64,000 bases of DNA from Olleya namhaensis. Lineage in GTDB: Bacteria; Bacteroidota; Bacteroidia; Flavobacteriales; Flavobacteriaceae. The stretch is taken from assembly GCF_900114005.1 (NCBI RefSeq), contig NZ_FORM01000004.1, positions 62,001-126,000 of the forward strand. Reading direction: 5' to 3'. This document shows, piece after piece, positions 17,721 through 26,610 of the stretch (position 1 is the first letter of the stretch; every line of letters starts with the position of its first letter). The position numbers and the translations under genes are program-made. The notes under the pieces are model-generated. The model ran no database searches. It was not told where the DNA came from and was given only the letters and a program-made list of their open reading frames with translations.

Positions 17721-17756
17721 ATGAAAAAACCTGCTATTAAATTGAATAGCAGGTTT
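17721..17756 (-). terminator. Terminator of purA
   Basis: Minus-strand stem AAACCTGCTATT / AATAGCAGGTTT (17727-17738 and 17745-17756) with a 6-nt loop and a following T-run. It lies 24 bp past the purA stop and ahead of the OstA-like gene. Confidence 0.85.
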
Positions 17757-17779
17757 GTAATTTAAACTTTGATTTTATA

Positions 17780-19051
17780 TTACATAAAAATAGTTTGTTT
17801 TCTGTCTGGTCCAACAGAAACTATTTTAATAGGAATTTCTAATTCTTCCTCTAAGAAACTAATGTAATCATTAAGTTCTTTTGGTAATTGAGACGCTTCA
17901 CTCATTTCAGTTAAGTCTTCGCTCCAACCTTTAAAGTCTGTATAAATAGGTTCTACATTTTCCGGTTCTATGTTAAACGGTAAATGTGTAATTGTTTCGC
18001 CTTTGTATTTATAAGCTGTTGCTACTTTTAAAGTATCAAAACCAGAAAGTACATCACTTTTCATCATCATTAATTGCGTCACACCATTAACGCGACATGT
18101 GTATTTTAAGGCTACTAAATCTAACCATCCACAACGTCTTGCACGACCTGTTACAGCTCCAAATTCTTGACCAATTCTAGCCATTTCTTCACCATCCTTA
18201 TCAAATAATTCTGTTGGGAATGGTCCAGAACCTACACGTGTTGTGTATGCTTTAAAAATACCAAAGACTTCTTTGATTTGGTTAGGTGCAATACCTAAAC
18301 CAGTACATGCTCCAGCTGCAGTTGTATTACTTGATGTTACAAATGGATACGTACCAAAGTCAATATCTAAAAGCGATCCTTGAGCACCTTCAGCTAAAAT
18401 GGTTTTACCCTCTCTAAGTGATTGGTGTAAATACGCTTCACTATCAATAAATTGTAATTCCTTAAGTTTTTCAATAGATTCAAAAAACTCTACTTCCATT
18501 TCTTCTAGATCGTATTGTACGTCTACATTATAGAAAGCAATCATTGCTTCGTGCTTGTTAGCTAAAGCTCTGTATTTTTCTTTCCAGCTATCCATTTCTA
18601 GATCACCAACTCTAATTCCATTTCTACCAGTTTTGTCCATGTAAGTTGGACCAATACCTTTTAAAGTAGAACCAATTTTGGCTTTTCCTTTAGAGGCTTC
18701 ACTAGCTGCATCTAATAAACGATGCGTTGGTAAGATTAAATGTGCTTTTCTTGAAACAATTAGCTTTGCTTTATAATCAATATCAAATTGGTCTAAACCT
18801 TCTAATTCTTTAATAAAAACGACTGGATCGACAACTACACCGTTTCCAATAACATTCATTGCGTCTTTATGAAAAATTCCTGAAGGTATAGTACGCAGTA
18901 CGTGTTTTATTCCGTCAAATTTCAATGTGTGTCCTGCATTTGGACCACCTTGAAAACGTGCTATAATGTTGTATTTAGAGGTTAATACATCGACAATTTT
19001 TCCTTTGCCTTCATCTCCCCATTGTAAACCAAGTAGTAAATCTACTGCCAT
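17780..19051 (-). CDS. purA: Adenylosuccinate synthetase
   Basis: PurA joins aspartate to IMP using GTP, the first committed step of AMP synthesis. At 423 residues it is full length. Motifs: GLQWGDEGKGKIVDVL (GTP P-loop with catalytic Asp and Lys), GGPNAGHTL with the catalytic His, VVDPV, GIGPTYMDK, EGAQGSLLDIDFGTYPFVTSSN and TGRARRCGWLDLV. The purA start lies 2 bp after the Fur-family gene stop, so the two are one transcript, followed by a terminator. The coupling to a metal- or peroxide-sensing regulator is a recurrent arrangement in Flavobacteria and may only reflect shared expression. Confidence 0.97.
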   Translation of the reverse strand: MAVDLLLGLQWGDEGKGKIVDVLTSKYNIIARFQGGPNAGHTLKFDGIKHVLRTIPSGIFHKDAMNVIGNGVVVDPVVFIKELEGLDQFDIDYKAKLIVSRKAHLILPTHRLLDAASEASKGKAKIGSTLKGIGPTYMDKTGRNGIRVGDLEMDSWKEKYRALANKHEAMIAFYNVDVQYDLEEMEVEFFESIEKLKELQFIDSEAYLHQSLREGKTILAEGAQGSLLDIDFGTYPFVTSSNTTAAGACTGLGIAPNQIKEVFGIFKAYTTRVGSGPFPTELFDKDGEEMARIGQEFGAVTGRARRCGWLDLVALKYTCRVNGVTQLMMMKSDVLSGFDTLKVATAYKYKGETITHLPFNIEPENVEPIYTDFKGWSEDLTEMSEASQLPKELNDYISFLEEELEIPIKIVSVGPDRKQTIFM

Positions 19052-19053
19052 TT

Positions 19054-19521
19054 TTAGTTAGTTGTATTGTTATTATTTTTTTTTCGATTTCCGTAAAAGT
19101 ATAATGAGTGTTTAGAGATTTCGATATCAAAGACTTCTTCAATTGTTTTTTTAATTGCCTGAATTCTTGGATCACAAAATTCTATAACCTCTCCTGTGTC
19201 TTGAAGTATAACATGGTCATGTTGTTTATCAAAATACGATTTTTCGTAGTGTGCTTGGTTTTTACCAAATTGGTGTTTTCTAACCAAACCGCAATCTAAG
19301 AGTAGCTCTATAGTGTTATATAACGTCGCACGACTAACACGATACTTTTTGTTCTTCATATTATCATACAAAGACTCTATATCAAAATGTTCTGTGTTTG
19401 AATAGATTTCTTGAAGTATAGCGTAACGTTCTGGCGTTTTCCTATGACCATTGTCTTCTAAAAAAGAAGTGAAGACGTTTTTTACAATCTCTTGATTTTT
19501 TATATCTGTTTTTCCGCTCAT
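19054..19521 (-). CDS. Fur/PerR family transcriptional repressor
   Basis: A 155-residue winged-helix regulator. The N-terminal DNA-binding domain is visible in [15 protein letters not shown] and the recognition region [22 protein letters not shown]. The dimerisation domain carries [22 protein letters not shown] with the His-x-His metal ligands. The CxxC pairs that hold structural zinc in E. coli Fur are absent; only one Cys remains in this region, as in many Bacteroidota Fur-like proteins. The C-terminus is Asn-rich. Whether it senses iron, zinc or peroxide cannot be told. It is the first gene of an operon with purA and has a TAAATTTG promoter element 11 bp upstream. Confidence 0.88.
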   Translation of the reverse strand: MSGKTDIKNQEIVKNVFTSFLEDNGHRKTPERYAILQEIYSNTEHFDIESLYDNMKNKKYRVSRATLYNTIELLLDCGLVRKHQFGKNQAHYEKSYFDKQHDHVILQDTGEVIEFCDPRIQAIKKTIEEVFDIEISKHSLYFYGNRKKNNNNTTN

Positions 19522-19531
19522 AAATACCCAA

Positions 19532-19539
19532 CAAATTTA
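19532..19539 (-). promoter_or_regulatory. Bacteroidota -7 element for the fur-like/purA operon
   Basis: Minus-strand TAAATTTG, matching TAnnTTTG, 10 bp before the ATG; this implies a very short 5' leader. Confidence 0.5.
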
Positions 19540-19616
19540 CATCTTTTTTTGAGGTTGTACTCATAAAAAGTATAATTTGACAAATGTGTTATTAGACACT
19601 TATTAACAACTTAGCG

Positions 19617-21836
19617 TTAAACGCGAATAACTTTGTCAATACCATTAATTTTTTTAAGGTTATCTGTTAACTTTTTAAGCATGGATTTATTGTGAACTTT
19701 GACATTTATCTTGCCTTTAAAAACACCATCATCACTCTGAAAGCTTATACTATTCATGTTAACATGCATGTTTGAGGATATTACTTTAGTAATTTCATTT
19801 ACTAATCCTAAGTTGTCAATACCTGATAATATGATTTGTGCAGCAAACTCTTGTTGAGAAGAGTCTATCCAACGTGCTTGAATAATACGATACGCGTAAT
19901 TAGATTGTAAACTAAGCGCATTTGGACAGTTTTTTTTATGCACTTTAATACCATCATTTATTGTAATAAAACCAAAAACAGAGTCGCCAGGGATTGGATT
20001 ACAACAATTGGCTAATTTATAATCTAACTTTTCTTCCTCTTTACCAAAGACTAATAAATCATACTTATTAGTAATTTCTTCTTTATGTATATCGTCTGGA
20101 TTGGTACCCGGTTTTCTGTTAATTTTACTTTTTAGAAAGCTGACTAAAGCATTACTTCTAGACGCAGCATATTCCTTAAGCATAGTGTTATCAATACTTC
20201 CAGTACCAATACGGTAAAATAAGTCTAAACTAGTTTTTAAATTAAAATGGCTAACCATTTCGTTAACAGACTTTTCGTTTAGGGTAATTTTAAGTTGTTT
20301 TAATTTTCGTCTTAAAATTTCTTTACCATCTTCGGCAATTATTTTAGTGTCTTCTTTTAATAACGACTTTATTTTTCCTCTAGCTCTAGCAGTAGTCGCG
20401 TAGTCTAACCAGTTTGGGTTAGGTTTTGCACTTTCTGAAGTAATAATGTCTACTTGATCGCCACTATTTAAAACGTGACTTAATGGTACTAATTTTCCGT
20501 TTACTTTAGCACCTCTAGTTTTTTTACCAACTTCAGTGTGTATACTAAAAGCAAAATCTAAAGGCGTAGCTCCTTTTGGCAACGACTTTAATTCCCCTTT
20601 AGGGGTAAAAACAAAAATTTCTTTAGAATATAAATTCAGTTTAAACTGCTCTACAAAATCTACAGCATTAGTAGAGGCGTGCTCTAACGCTTCCTGTAGA
20701 CGGTTAATCCACATGTCTAGATTATCCTCTTTGTCATCAGCATTTTTGTATTTGTAATGTGCAGCGTATCCTTTTTCTGCAATTTCGTTCATGCGCTCAC
20801 TACGGACTTGTACTTCTACCCAGCGTCCTTTGGGTCCCATTACGGTAATGTGAAGTGCTTCGTAACCTGTTGTTTTTGGTGACGATATCCAGTCACGTAA
20901 TCGGGTAGGATTGGGTCTAAAATGATCGGTAACTATGGAGTATATTTTCCAAGCCAAAAACTTCTCGTTGTCTCTGTCACTTTTGTATATAATCCTTACC
21001 GCAAACTTGTCGTAAACCTCGTCAAAAGTTACGCCTTGTTTGTCCATTTTTCTTTTAATAGAGAAAATGGATTTTGGACGTCCTTTGATGGTGTAGTTTA
21101 AGCCTTCTTTATCTAATGATTTTTTAATAACATCATTAAACTCTTCAATATAAGCGTCTTGCTGTTCTTTGCTTTCTTTTATATTGTGTAAAATATCATT
21201 GTAAATCTCAGGTTCTGTATATTTTAAACCTAAGTCTTCTAATTCTGTTTTGATATTATATAACCCAATTCTATGTGCTAAAGGCGCATAAATATATAAG
21301 GTTTCTGATGCTATTTTTTCTTGCTTGTCTGGACGCATACTGTCCATAGTTTGCATGTTGTGCAAACGGTCTGCTATTTTTATAATAATAACTCTGACGT
21401 CATCATTTAAAGTTAATAGCATTTTTCTGAAGTTCTCAGCTTGTAAAGACACATCCATGTCTTTCTCTTTGCTTAAAGATGATATTTTTGTTAGTCCATC
21501 AACAATTTTGGCAACAGTTTCTCCAAATAAATCTTCGATGTCTTTGACAGAATAATTTTCGTTATCCTCTACAACATCATGTAAAAGGGCGGCAGCAATA
21601 GACGTTGCATCTAAACCAATTTGTTCTGCTACAATTTTGGCAACAGCAATGGGATGAAAAATATAAGCTTCGCCACTTTTTCTGCGTTGATGGCTATGGG
21701 CCTCAACAGCAACATCAAAAGCTTTTCTGATTAGTTTTTTGTCATCCGTAGATAAGGTGCGATAACTAACTTTTAAAAGCTGTTTATACGCATTTGCAAT
21801 GTCTGCATTTTCTTTTTCAATATCAATTTCTGTCAT
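19617..21836 (-). CDS. RelA/SpoT bifunctional (p)ppGpp synthetase/hydrolase
   Basis: A 739-residue long RSH enzyme controlling the stringent response. Domains in order: HD hydrolase (about 40-190, with HSHQRRKSGEAYIFHP and the metal site LLHDVVED, His86-Asp87), (p)ppGpp synthetase (about 235-350, with GRPKSIFSIKRKM and YEALHITVMGPKG), TGS (about 395-460, IFVFTPKGELKSLPKGAT), a helical/zinc-finger region (CCNPIPGD near 615) and a C-terminal ACT domain (about 660-739). The intact HD motif shows that hydrolysis is likely retained. It is monocistronic. Bacteroidota usually carry one such long RSH. Confidence 0.95.
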   Translation of the reverse strand: MTEIDIEKENADIANAYKQLLKVSYRTLSTDDKKLIRKAFDVAVEAHSHQRRKSGEAYIFHPIAVAKIVAEQIGLDATSIAAALLHDVVEDNENYSVKDIEDLFGETVAKIVDGLTKISSLSKEKDMDVSLQAENFRKMLLTLNDDVRVIIIKIADRLHNMQTMDSMRPDKQEKIASETLYIYAPLAHRIGLYNIKTELEDLGLKYTEPEIYNDILHNIKESKEQQDAYIEEFNDVIKKSLDKEGLNYTIKGRPKSIFSIKRKMDKQGVTFDEVYDKFAVRIIYKSDRDNEKFLAWKIYSIVTDHFRPNPTRLRDWISSPKTTGYEALHITVMGPKGRWVEVQVRSERMNEIAEKGYAAHYKYKNADDKEDNLDMWINRLQEALEHASTNAVDFVEQFKLNLYSKEIFVFTPKGELKSLPKGATPLDFAFSIHTEVGKKTRGAKVNGKLVPLSHVLNSGDQVDIITSESAKPNPNWLDYATTARARGKIKSLLKEDTKIIAEDGKEILRRKLKQLKITLNEKSVNEMVSHFNLKTSLDLFYRIGTGSIDNTMLKEYAASRSNALVSFLKSKINRKPGTNPDDIHKEEITNKYDLLVFGKEEEKLDYKLANCCNPIPGDSVFGFITINDGIKVHKKNCPNALSLQSNYAYRIIQARWIDSSQQEFAAQIILSGIDNLGLVNEITKVISSNMHVNMNSISFQSDDGVFKGKINVKVHNKSMLKKLTDNLKKINGIDKVIRV

Positions 21837-21972
21837 AGACTGTTCTCCTTCATTTAAAATAGAATGAATACTAAAAATACTATAAAATTATGAATAGACC
21901 ACATCCTTTACTCTAATTTTAATTGAAACTGAATAAGGTGCTTTTTTATTCGTTAAAACGAAATTATAAGAC

Positions 21973-22956
21973 TTATTGGTCTTTATAAACTTCCATTTTT
22001 AAGCCCATTCCATAATTGTTTAAACCTGCGTTTAATAGGTTAGAATTATTTACATTTTTCTTATCAAAAAGAATCCACTGTCCATTGTTATGAAACACAC
22101 GTTTTATAAATGTTGTTTTGGCGGCAATTTGGTCTGTAAAAGGTAATAAAGGTCTAAACGTGGTGGATACTTTAACAATACCACGTCGTGTTTTTACTTC
22201 TTTATATTTTTTATTGGGTAGTAACTTTCCGTTTTTATCTGTAAAACCAAGGACTTGGATGGATACGTAAATACCGTCTTTTGGCACAAAAATGTCAAAT
22301 CCAGAAACATCAAATTCAAATATAGGTTTGGTGTCTTCTGTGGCAATAAAAATTACTTTTTCATAGGTTAAAACCTCTCCAGGTAATCCCTTGTCGTTTT
22401 TATAGAATTGTACTCTAAATAAGGTCGAAAAGGGACGTTTGGCTTGTTTGTTTTTACCACGTTTGTCCCAATCTTTAGTTTCCGTTTTTATAGGAAGCAG
22501 TATTTTTGTTAAGTGCTTTGGCTTGGTGTCGTTATTTGGAAAAAATACCGCAATTTCACTCTCTATTGTTGGCAACCAACATTTGTAATAATCGTTATGA
22601 TCTGTAGGTTTTAACGTTACTTCTTTAAACTTTCCGGTAGGTCTAGCGGTAACTATAACTTCGTCTAGTAAGTCTGCTTTAGATTCTAAAAATAGCGTGT
22701 CTTTTAATGTCGCTGTTGCTAACTTTAAATCTTTGTAGCCTAAGGCCGAAATAAATAGGGAGTCAATATCTGAATATAGTTTTTTTGTAAAATGAAATTT
22801 ACCCTCGTCATCTGCAAACAAACCGTTTCCGTTTCCAAATGAAATAGTAGCAAAAGAGACCGGTTGGTTAGTTGTAGATAGTAGTGTTTTGTTTTGTGCT
22901 TGGCTTAAAGCCGAAATAAAAACAAGACAAATTAGAAGTAGGTGTTTTTTTGACAT
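21973..22956 (-). CDS. Secreted protein with N-terminal CarboxypepD_reg-like domain
   Basis: A 327-residue protein with a clear signal peptide (MSKKHLLLICLVFISALSQAQ). Residues 22-100 form a carboxypeptidase-regulatory-like beta domain (PVSFATISFGNGNGLFADDEGKF to LFISALGYKDL) of the type found in front of TonB-dependent receptors, followed by LLDEVIVTARPTG, which resembles the end of such a domain. No beta-barrel follows. The remaining 220 residues are soluble and of unknown function. It may be a periplasmic or surface protein. It stands alone; a shared hairpin upstream at 23016 separates it from the next gene. Confidence 0.7.
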   Translation of the reverse strand: MSKKHLLLICLVFISALSQAQNKTLLSTTNQPVSFATISFGNGNGLFADDEGKFHFTKKLYSDIDSLFISALGYKDLKLATATLKDTLFLESKADLLDEVIVTARPTGKFKEVTLKPTDHNDYYKCWLPTIESEIAVFFPNNDTKPKHLTKILLPIKTETKDWDKRGKNKQAKRPFSTLFRVQFYKNDKGLPGEVLTYEKVIFIATEDTKPIFEFDVSGFDIFVPKDGIYVSIQVLGFTDKNGKLLPNKKYKEVKTRRGIVKVSTTFRPLLPFTDQIAAKTTFIKRVFHNNGQWILFDKKNVNNSNLLNAGLNNYGMGLKMEVYKDQ

Positions 22957-23015
22957 GGTCTAATTTAAAGATTATACTTAAATGATTCAATAATTATTCC
23001 AATAATTTGGAAATT

Positions 23016-23046
23016 AAAAAGCCTTCTAGAAATAGAAGGCTTTTTT
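23016..23046. terminator. Intrinsic terminator-like hairpin, bidirectional
   Basis: AAAAAGCCTTCTA-GAAA-TAGAAGGCTTTTTT: a 13-bp stem closed by a GAAA tetraloop with A- and T-runs. It would stop minus-strand transcription coming from the DUF885 operon through the 169-bp repeats. Confidence 0.8.
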
Positions 23047-23079
23047 AATTTATTTGAGTATTGTATTATTAGTTTCTTG

Positions 23080-23742
23080 TGAGAACCTGAAACCAATTCA
23101 GGTTGACGACTTGTATATCTTAATTTTATTAATGAACGTCATTCCGAATTTATTTGGGAATCCCATTATTTTTGGGTGTTGTTTTTTATGTGAGAACCTG
23201 AAACGAGTTCAGGTTGACGACAGTAGTCTTATAATTTAAAGTTTATCATGAGAACCTAAAACCAATTCAGGTTGACGACTTGTATATCTTAATTTTATTA
23301 ATGAACGTCATTCCGAATTTATTTCGGAATCTCATTATCTTGGATTGTTGAGTTTTAAGTGAGAACCTGAAACGAGTTCAGGTTGACGGGTGCGGTCTTA
23401 TAATTCAAAGTTTATCATGAAAAGCTGAAATCAATTCAGGTTGACGACTTGTATATCTTAATTTTATTAATGAACGTCATTCCGAATTTATTTCGGAATC
23501 TCATTATCTTGGATTGTTGAGTTTTAAGTGAGAACCTTAAACGAGTTCAGTTTGACGACTGTAGTCTTATAATTCAAAGTTTATCATGAAAAGTTGAAAC
23601 CAATTCAGGTTGACGACTTGTATATCTTAATTTTATTAATGAACGTCATTCTGAATTTATTTCGGAATCTCATTATCTTGGATTGTTGTTTTTTATGTGA
23701 GAACCTGAAACGAGTTCAGGTTGACGGGTGCGGTCTTATATT
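23080..23742 (+). repeat. 169-bp tandem repeat array (four copies)
   Basis: Copies start at 23080, 23249, 23418 and 23587, a constant spacing of 169 bp; the last copy is cut at about 23740, just at the stop codon of the DUF885 gene. Each copy holds three inverted repeats: CCTGAAACCAATTCAGG-like, ATTCCGAA...TTCGGAAT, and CCTGAAACGAGTTCAGG. Copies differ by scattered substitutions, the first being most divergent in its middle palindrome. Short ORFs across it are artefacts of the repeat. These palindromes are of the dispersed intergenic kind known from flavobacterial genomes (recollection, not a search). Confidence 0.95.
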
Positions 23743-25536
23743 TTATTTAGACGCTTCAATCCATTGGTCAATTTTAGTTTCTAGTAGTGCTAATGGTACA
23801 CAACCTGGTTCTAATACTTGATTATGAAACTGTGCAATATCAAAACGATCACCTAAGGCTTTTTCTGCTTTAGCACGCAATTCCATGATTTTTAATTGCC
23901 CAATCTTATACGATAATGCTTGTCCTGGATTTGCCATATAACGTTCGATTTCCGAAATGATACTAGCTTCACTTTCTGCTTCATGGTCTAATGAGTATTT
24001 GATAGCTTGTTCTCTTGTCCAACCTTTAGTATGCATTCCTGTATCCACAACTAAACGGATCGCACGGTGCATTTCCATACCTAACATTCCAAAATATTGG
24101 TATGGATCCGTATATAATCCTAGCTCTTTCCCTAGAGACTCGCAGTATAACGCCCAACCTTCTCCATAAGCACTATACCAAAGGGTTTTTCTGAATTTTG
24201 GTAACTCGGTATCTTCTTGTTGTAAGGATATTTGATAATGGTGTCCCGGAATAGCTTCGTGTAAAAATAAGGCTTCGTCACTAAAGACGTTATATTTTGT
24301 AGCATCAGGAATTGGTGTGTAAAAAATACCAGGTCGTGTGCCGTCTAAAGACCCTGGGTTATATTCTGCACTAGCAGACGCTTCTCTGAATTTTTCAGTT
24401 TGTCTTACTTCAAAAGCTGTTTTAGGTTTAACATCAAAGAGCTTGGCAATTTGCGGTTTCATGGTTTCATGTATCGCATTAAAGTTATCGATAATTTGCT
24501 TTGGCGTGTTGTATGGCGTTAAGTCTTTGTTGTTTCTAACAAAATCAAAAAACGAAATAATATCTCCTTTATACCCAACTTGTGTCTTTATTTTTTCCAT
24601 TTCGGCAAGAATACGCTTCACTTCACTTAGACCTAAATTATGTATTTGGTCTGCAGTCATTGTAGTTGTTGTGTATAACTTAATTTGATGCTCGTAATAC
24701 GCTTTCCCGTTTGGTGTATCGTCAATCCCACTAGTTGTTCTACCAGCTGCCATGTAATCGTCTTTCATAAAATTGTAAAGTGATGTGTAAGCAGGAATAA
24801 CTTTGTTTGACACCATATTAGCATAAGCTGTTGTCAAACGTGTTTTGTCTTGGTCAGAAAAACTGTCTGGTAAATTTTTAATCGGCGTATAAAATAGGTG
24901 ATCCTCTAATTTAGTTTCTGCTATTGTTTTTAATTGTGGGACAACCTTAGCGATTAATGCTTTTGGTAAAACGTGTTTGTTGTCAATACCTGCTTTCATT
25001 TTAGTTTCAGCAGAAGCTACCCATTCTAAATACTGGTCTACACGTTGCAACCAATTGTCATAATCTTCGACTGTATTAAAAGGTTGAGAACTTGCACCAC
25101 TTGCCAGAGTACCAACCGTTAGTTGTTTGGTCCACATTTGGTTTATTGGGGTGTAGTTTTCATTAAAATCAAAACGTTCTAAATTAATATCGCAATCCCA
25201 TATTAAAATGTCACGACTTAATTGTTGTTTGGCGTTAAGTTGTGAGTTGCTATAAGATTCCGCTTTAGCTTTAAAATCCGAATAGTATGCTTTTTCCTTT
25301 TTAGAAAAGGCGTCCGTTAGCGTATTTGGTAAGCTATTGTTATAGCGATTATCTCCTGCCGATGTTGCACTTAATGGGTTTAATTTTAAACCTTCTTCAT
25401 AAAAATCGTTTAGCATTGTACTAAAAGCTTCGTTTTTTACTAAATTTTCAGTAGGTGTGTTGTCTTCTGTAGTTTTATCGTTTTTACATGCTGTAAATAA
25501 TGTAATAACTAAAAGTAGGGTGAAGTAATGTTTCAT
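23743..25536 (-). CDS. DUF885 family lipoprotein (putative metallopeptidase)
   Basis: A 597-residue exported lipoprotein: the signal peptide ends with a lipobox, LFTAC (Cys17), followed by a charged Asp/Thr/Glu-rich linker. The body is the alpha-helical DUF885 domain. The HEAIPGHHYQ motif near residue 435 and the downstream Glu in DHEAESEASIISEIERYMA resemble the HExxH...E zinc site of gluzincin peptidases, though here the first motif is HExxPGHH. Family members are assumed to be peptidases on the cell surface or in the periplasm. It follows a membrane-protein gene by 1 bp and is co-transcribed with it. Confidence 0.85.
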   Translation of the reverse strand: MKHYFTLLLVITLFTACKNDKTTEDNTPTENLVKNEAFSTMLNDFYEEGLKLNPLSATSAGDNRYNNSLPNTLTDAFSKKEKAYYSDFKAKAESYSNSQLNAKQQLSRDILIWDCDINLERFDFNENYTPINQMWTKQLTVGTLASGASSQPFNTVEDYDNWLQRVDQYLEWVASAETKMKAGIDNKHVLPKALIAKVVPQLKTIAETKLEDHLFYTPIKNLPDSFSDQDKTRLTTAYANMVSNKVIPAYTSLYNFMKDDYMAAGRTTSGIDDTPNGKAYYEHQIKLYTTTTMTADQIHNLGLSEVKRILAEMEKIKTQVGYKGDIISFFDFVRNNKDLTPYNTPKQIIDNFNAIHETMKPQIAKLFDVKPKTAFEVRQTEKFREASASAEYNPGSLDGTRPGIFYTPIPDATKYNVFSDEALFLHEAIPGHHYQISLQQEDTELPKFRKTLWYSAYGEGWALYCESLGKELGLYTDPYQYFGMLGMEMHRAIRLVVDTGMHTKGWTREQAIKYSLDHEAESEASIISEIERYMANPGQALSYKIGQLKIMELRAKAEKALGDRFDIAQFHNQVLEPGCVPLALLETKIDQWIEASK

Positions 25537-25537
25537 T

Positions 25538-26557
25538 TTATTTATGGATTAAATTTTCAATGGTATCTAAAAAATCAACTTTATTATCGATATATAAAGC
25601 AATCGCTTTAAATTGCTTTTCAGAACCATAAAGACTAATTAATAGCTCAGGTGTTTTAAGTTTGATTAGTATGTTATGAGGTTCTAAATTACCTAGTGGT
25701 GATAGTTTTTTTATTTCGGATTGGTTTTCAATCTCTTTGCTGTAATATACTATAGTTTCAATTGTATTTAATTTGATATTTGATTCTGCTAAAATACCAT
25801 ACTTTAAAACTAGTGTATCATCCGTTATCGTAATTGGACGGTAAAGTAAAGATTTTAAAAAACCTAAAATTTGAAAAGCGGAGTATACGCTAAGTATCAA
25901 ACTAACTAATGCAGCAATCCAGCTCCATTTAGCTAATAGAAAATGAACAGTAAACATTTCAACTCCAATTATAAGAATTAAAGCGCCGAGCAAGATTGGT
26001 GTTCCACTAGTTTTATGGTGGGTAAATTGGTTTGGTTTTAGTATTGTTTTATTCCACTTAAATAAACCATAATAAAAAACAGCAATTTCCATTGTCAATA
26101 AATTAGCGAGAAATTTAGGTAATAGTTGTTTTGTAGATAGTTTTAATGCATCAAAAAAATCAAGACTGTCTTGCTTTGTTTTTTTGAAGACTTTGATCAG
26201 CTTTCTGACTTTAATAATAGCAAAAGTGGCAACTAGAAATTCGACTAATGGAAGAATCCAAGTTTTAATTACGTTTAATAAACCTTGATGTTGATAAGGA
26301 ATTATATAAGATGCAATGACTATTCCAATAATAAAAATAGGAATAGTCGTAGTTTTTGGAACATTGCTTTTTCTTATTAGTAGAAAATAAATAATTGGAA
26401 TAATTAGAGCAAAATCTACTGTAATTGCTGATGTTAAAGCTGATGAAGTATTTGAAATTAATACTTTTTTTGCTAAAACAAACAGTCCAAACATTAAAAA
26501 TAAAGTAGTAGCTATGGCTAAATAAGGTTTTTTTAAACTGAAAATTGTTTGATTCAT
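25538..26557 (-). CDS. Unknown polytopic membrane protein with C-terminal PH-like segment
   Basis: I do not recognise a named family. The 339-residue protein has about seven hydrophobic helices: two N-terminal pairs (residues 10-30 and 45-62, 70-88, 95-115), one near 155-175 and two close together at 190-235. The C-terminal 100 residues are soluble, and ITDDTLVLKYGILAESNIKL followed by IETIVYYSKE resembles a bacterial PH (YdbS-like) beta domain. The stop is 1 bp from the start of the DUF885 lipoprotein, so the pair may act together. The function is not known. Confidence 0.55.
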   Translation of the reverse strand: MNQTIFSLKKPYLAIATTLFLMFGLFVLAKKVLISNTSSALTSAITVDFALIIPIIYFLLIRKSNVPKTTTIPIFIIGIVIASYIIPYQHQGLLNVIKTWILPLVEFLVATFAIIKVRKLIKVFKKTKQDSLDFFDALKLSTKQLLPKFLANLLTMEIAVFYYGLFKWNKTILKPNQFTHHKTSGTPILLGALILIIGVEMFTVHFLLAKWSWIAALVSLILSVYSAFQILGFLKSLLYRPITITDDTLVLKYGILAESNIKLNTIETIVYYSKEIENQSEIKKLSPLGNLEPHNILIKLKTPELLISLYGSEKQFKAIALYIDNKVDFLDTIENLIHK

Positions 26558-26610
26558 CCTCTTTAGATTTAGTTCACTTTATTAGTCCGTTTTAAAGGTG
26601 TTATGTTACA

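Noticed and set aside
23054-23821. Short plus-strand ORFs with repeated KPIQVDDLYILILLMNVI-type peptides
   Set aside because: They are translations of the 169-bp repeat; the second one runs antisense into the DUF885 gene. Neither has a start signal or known family.
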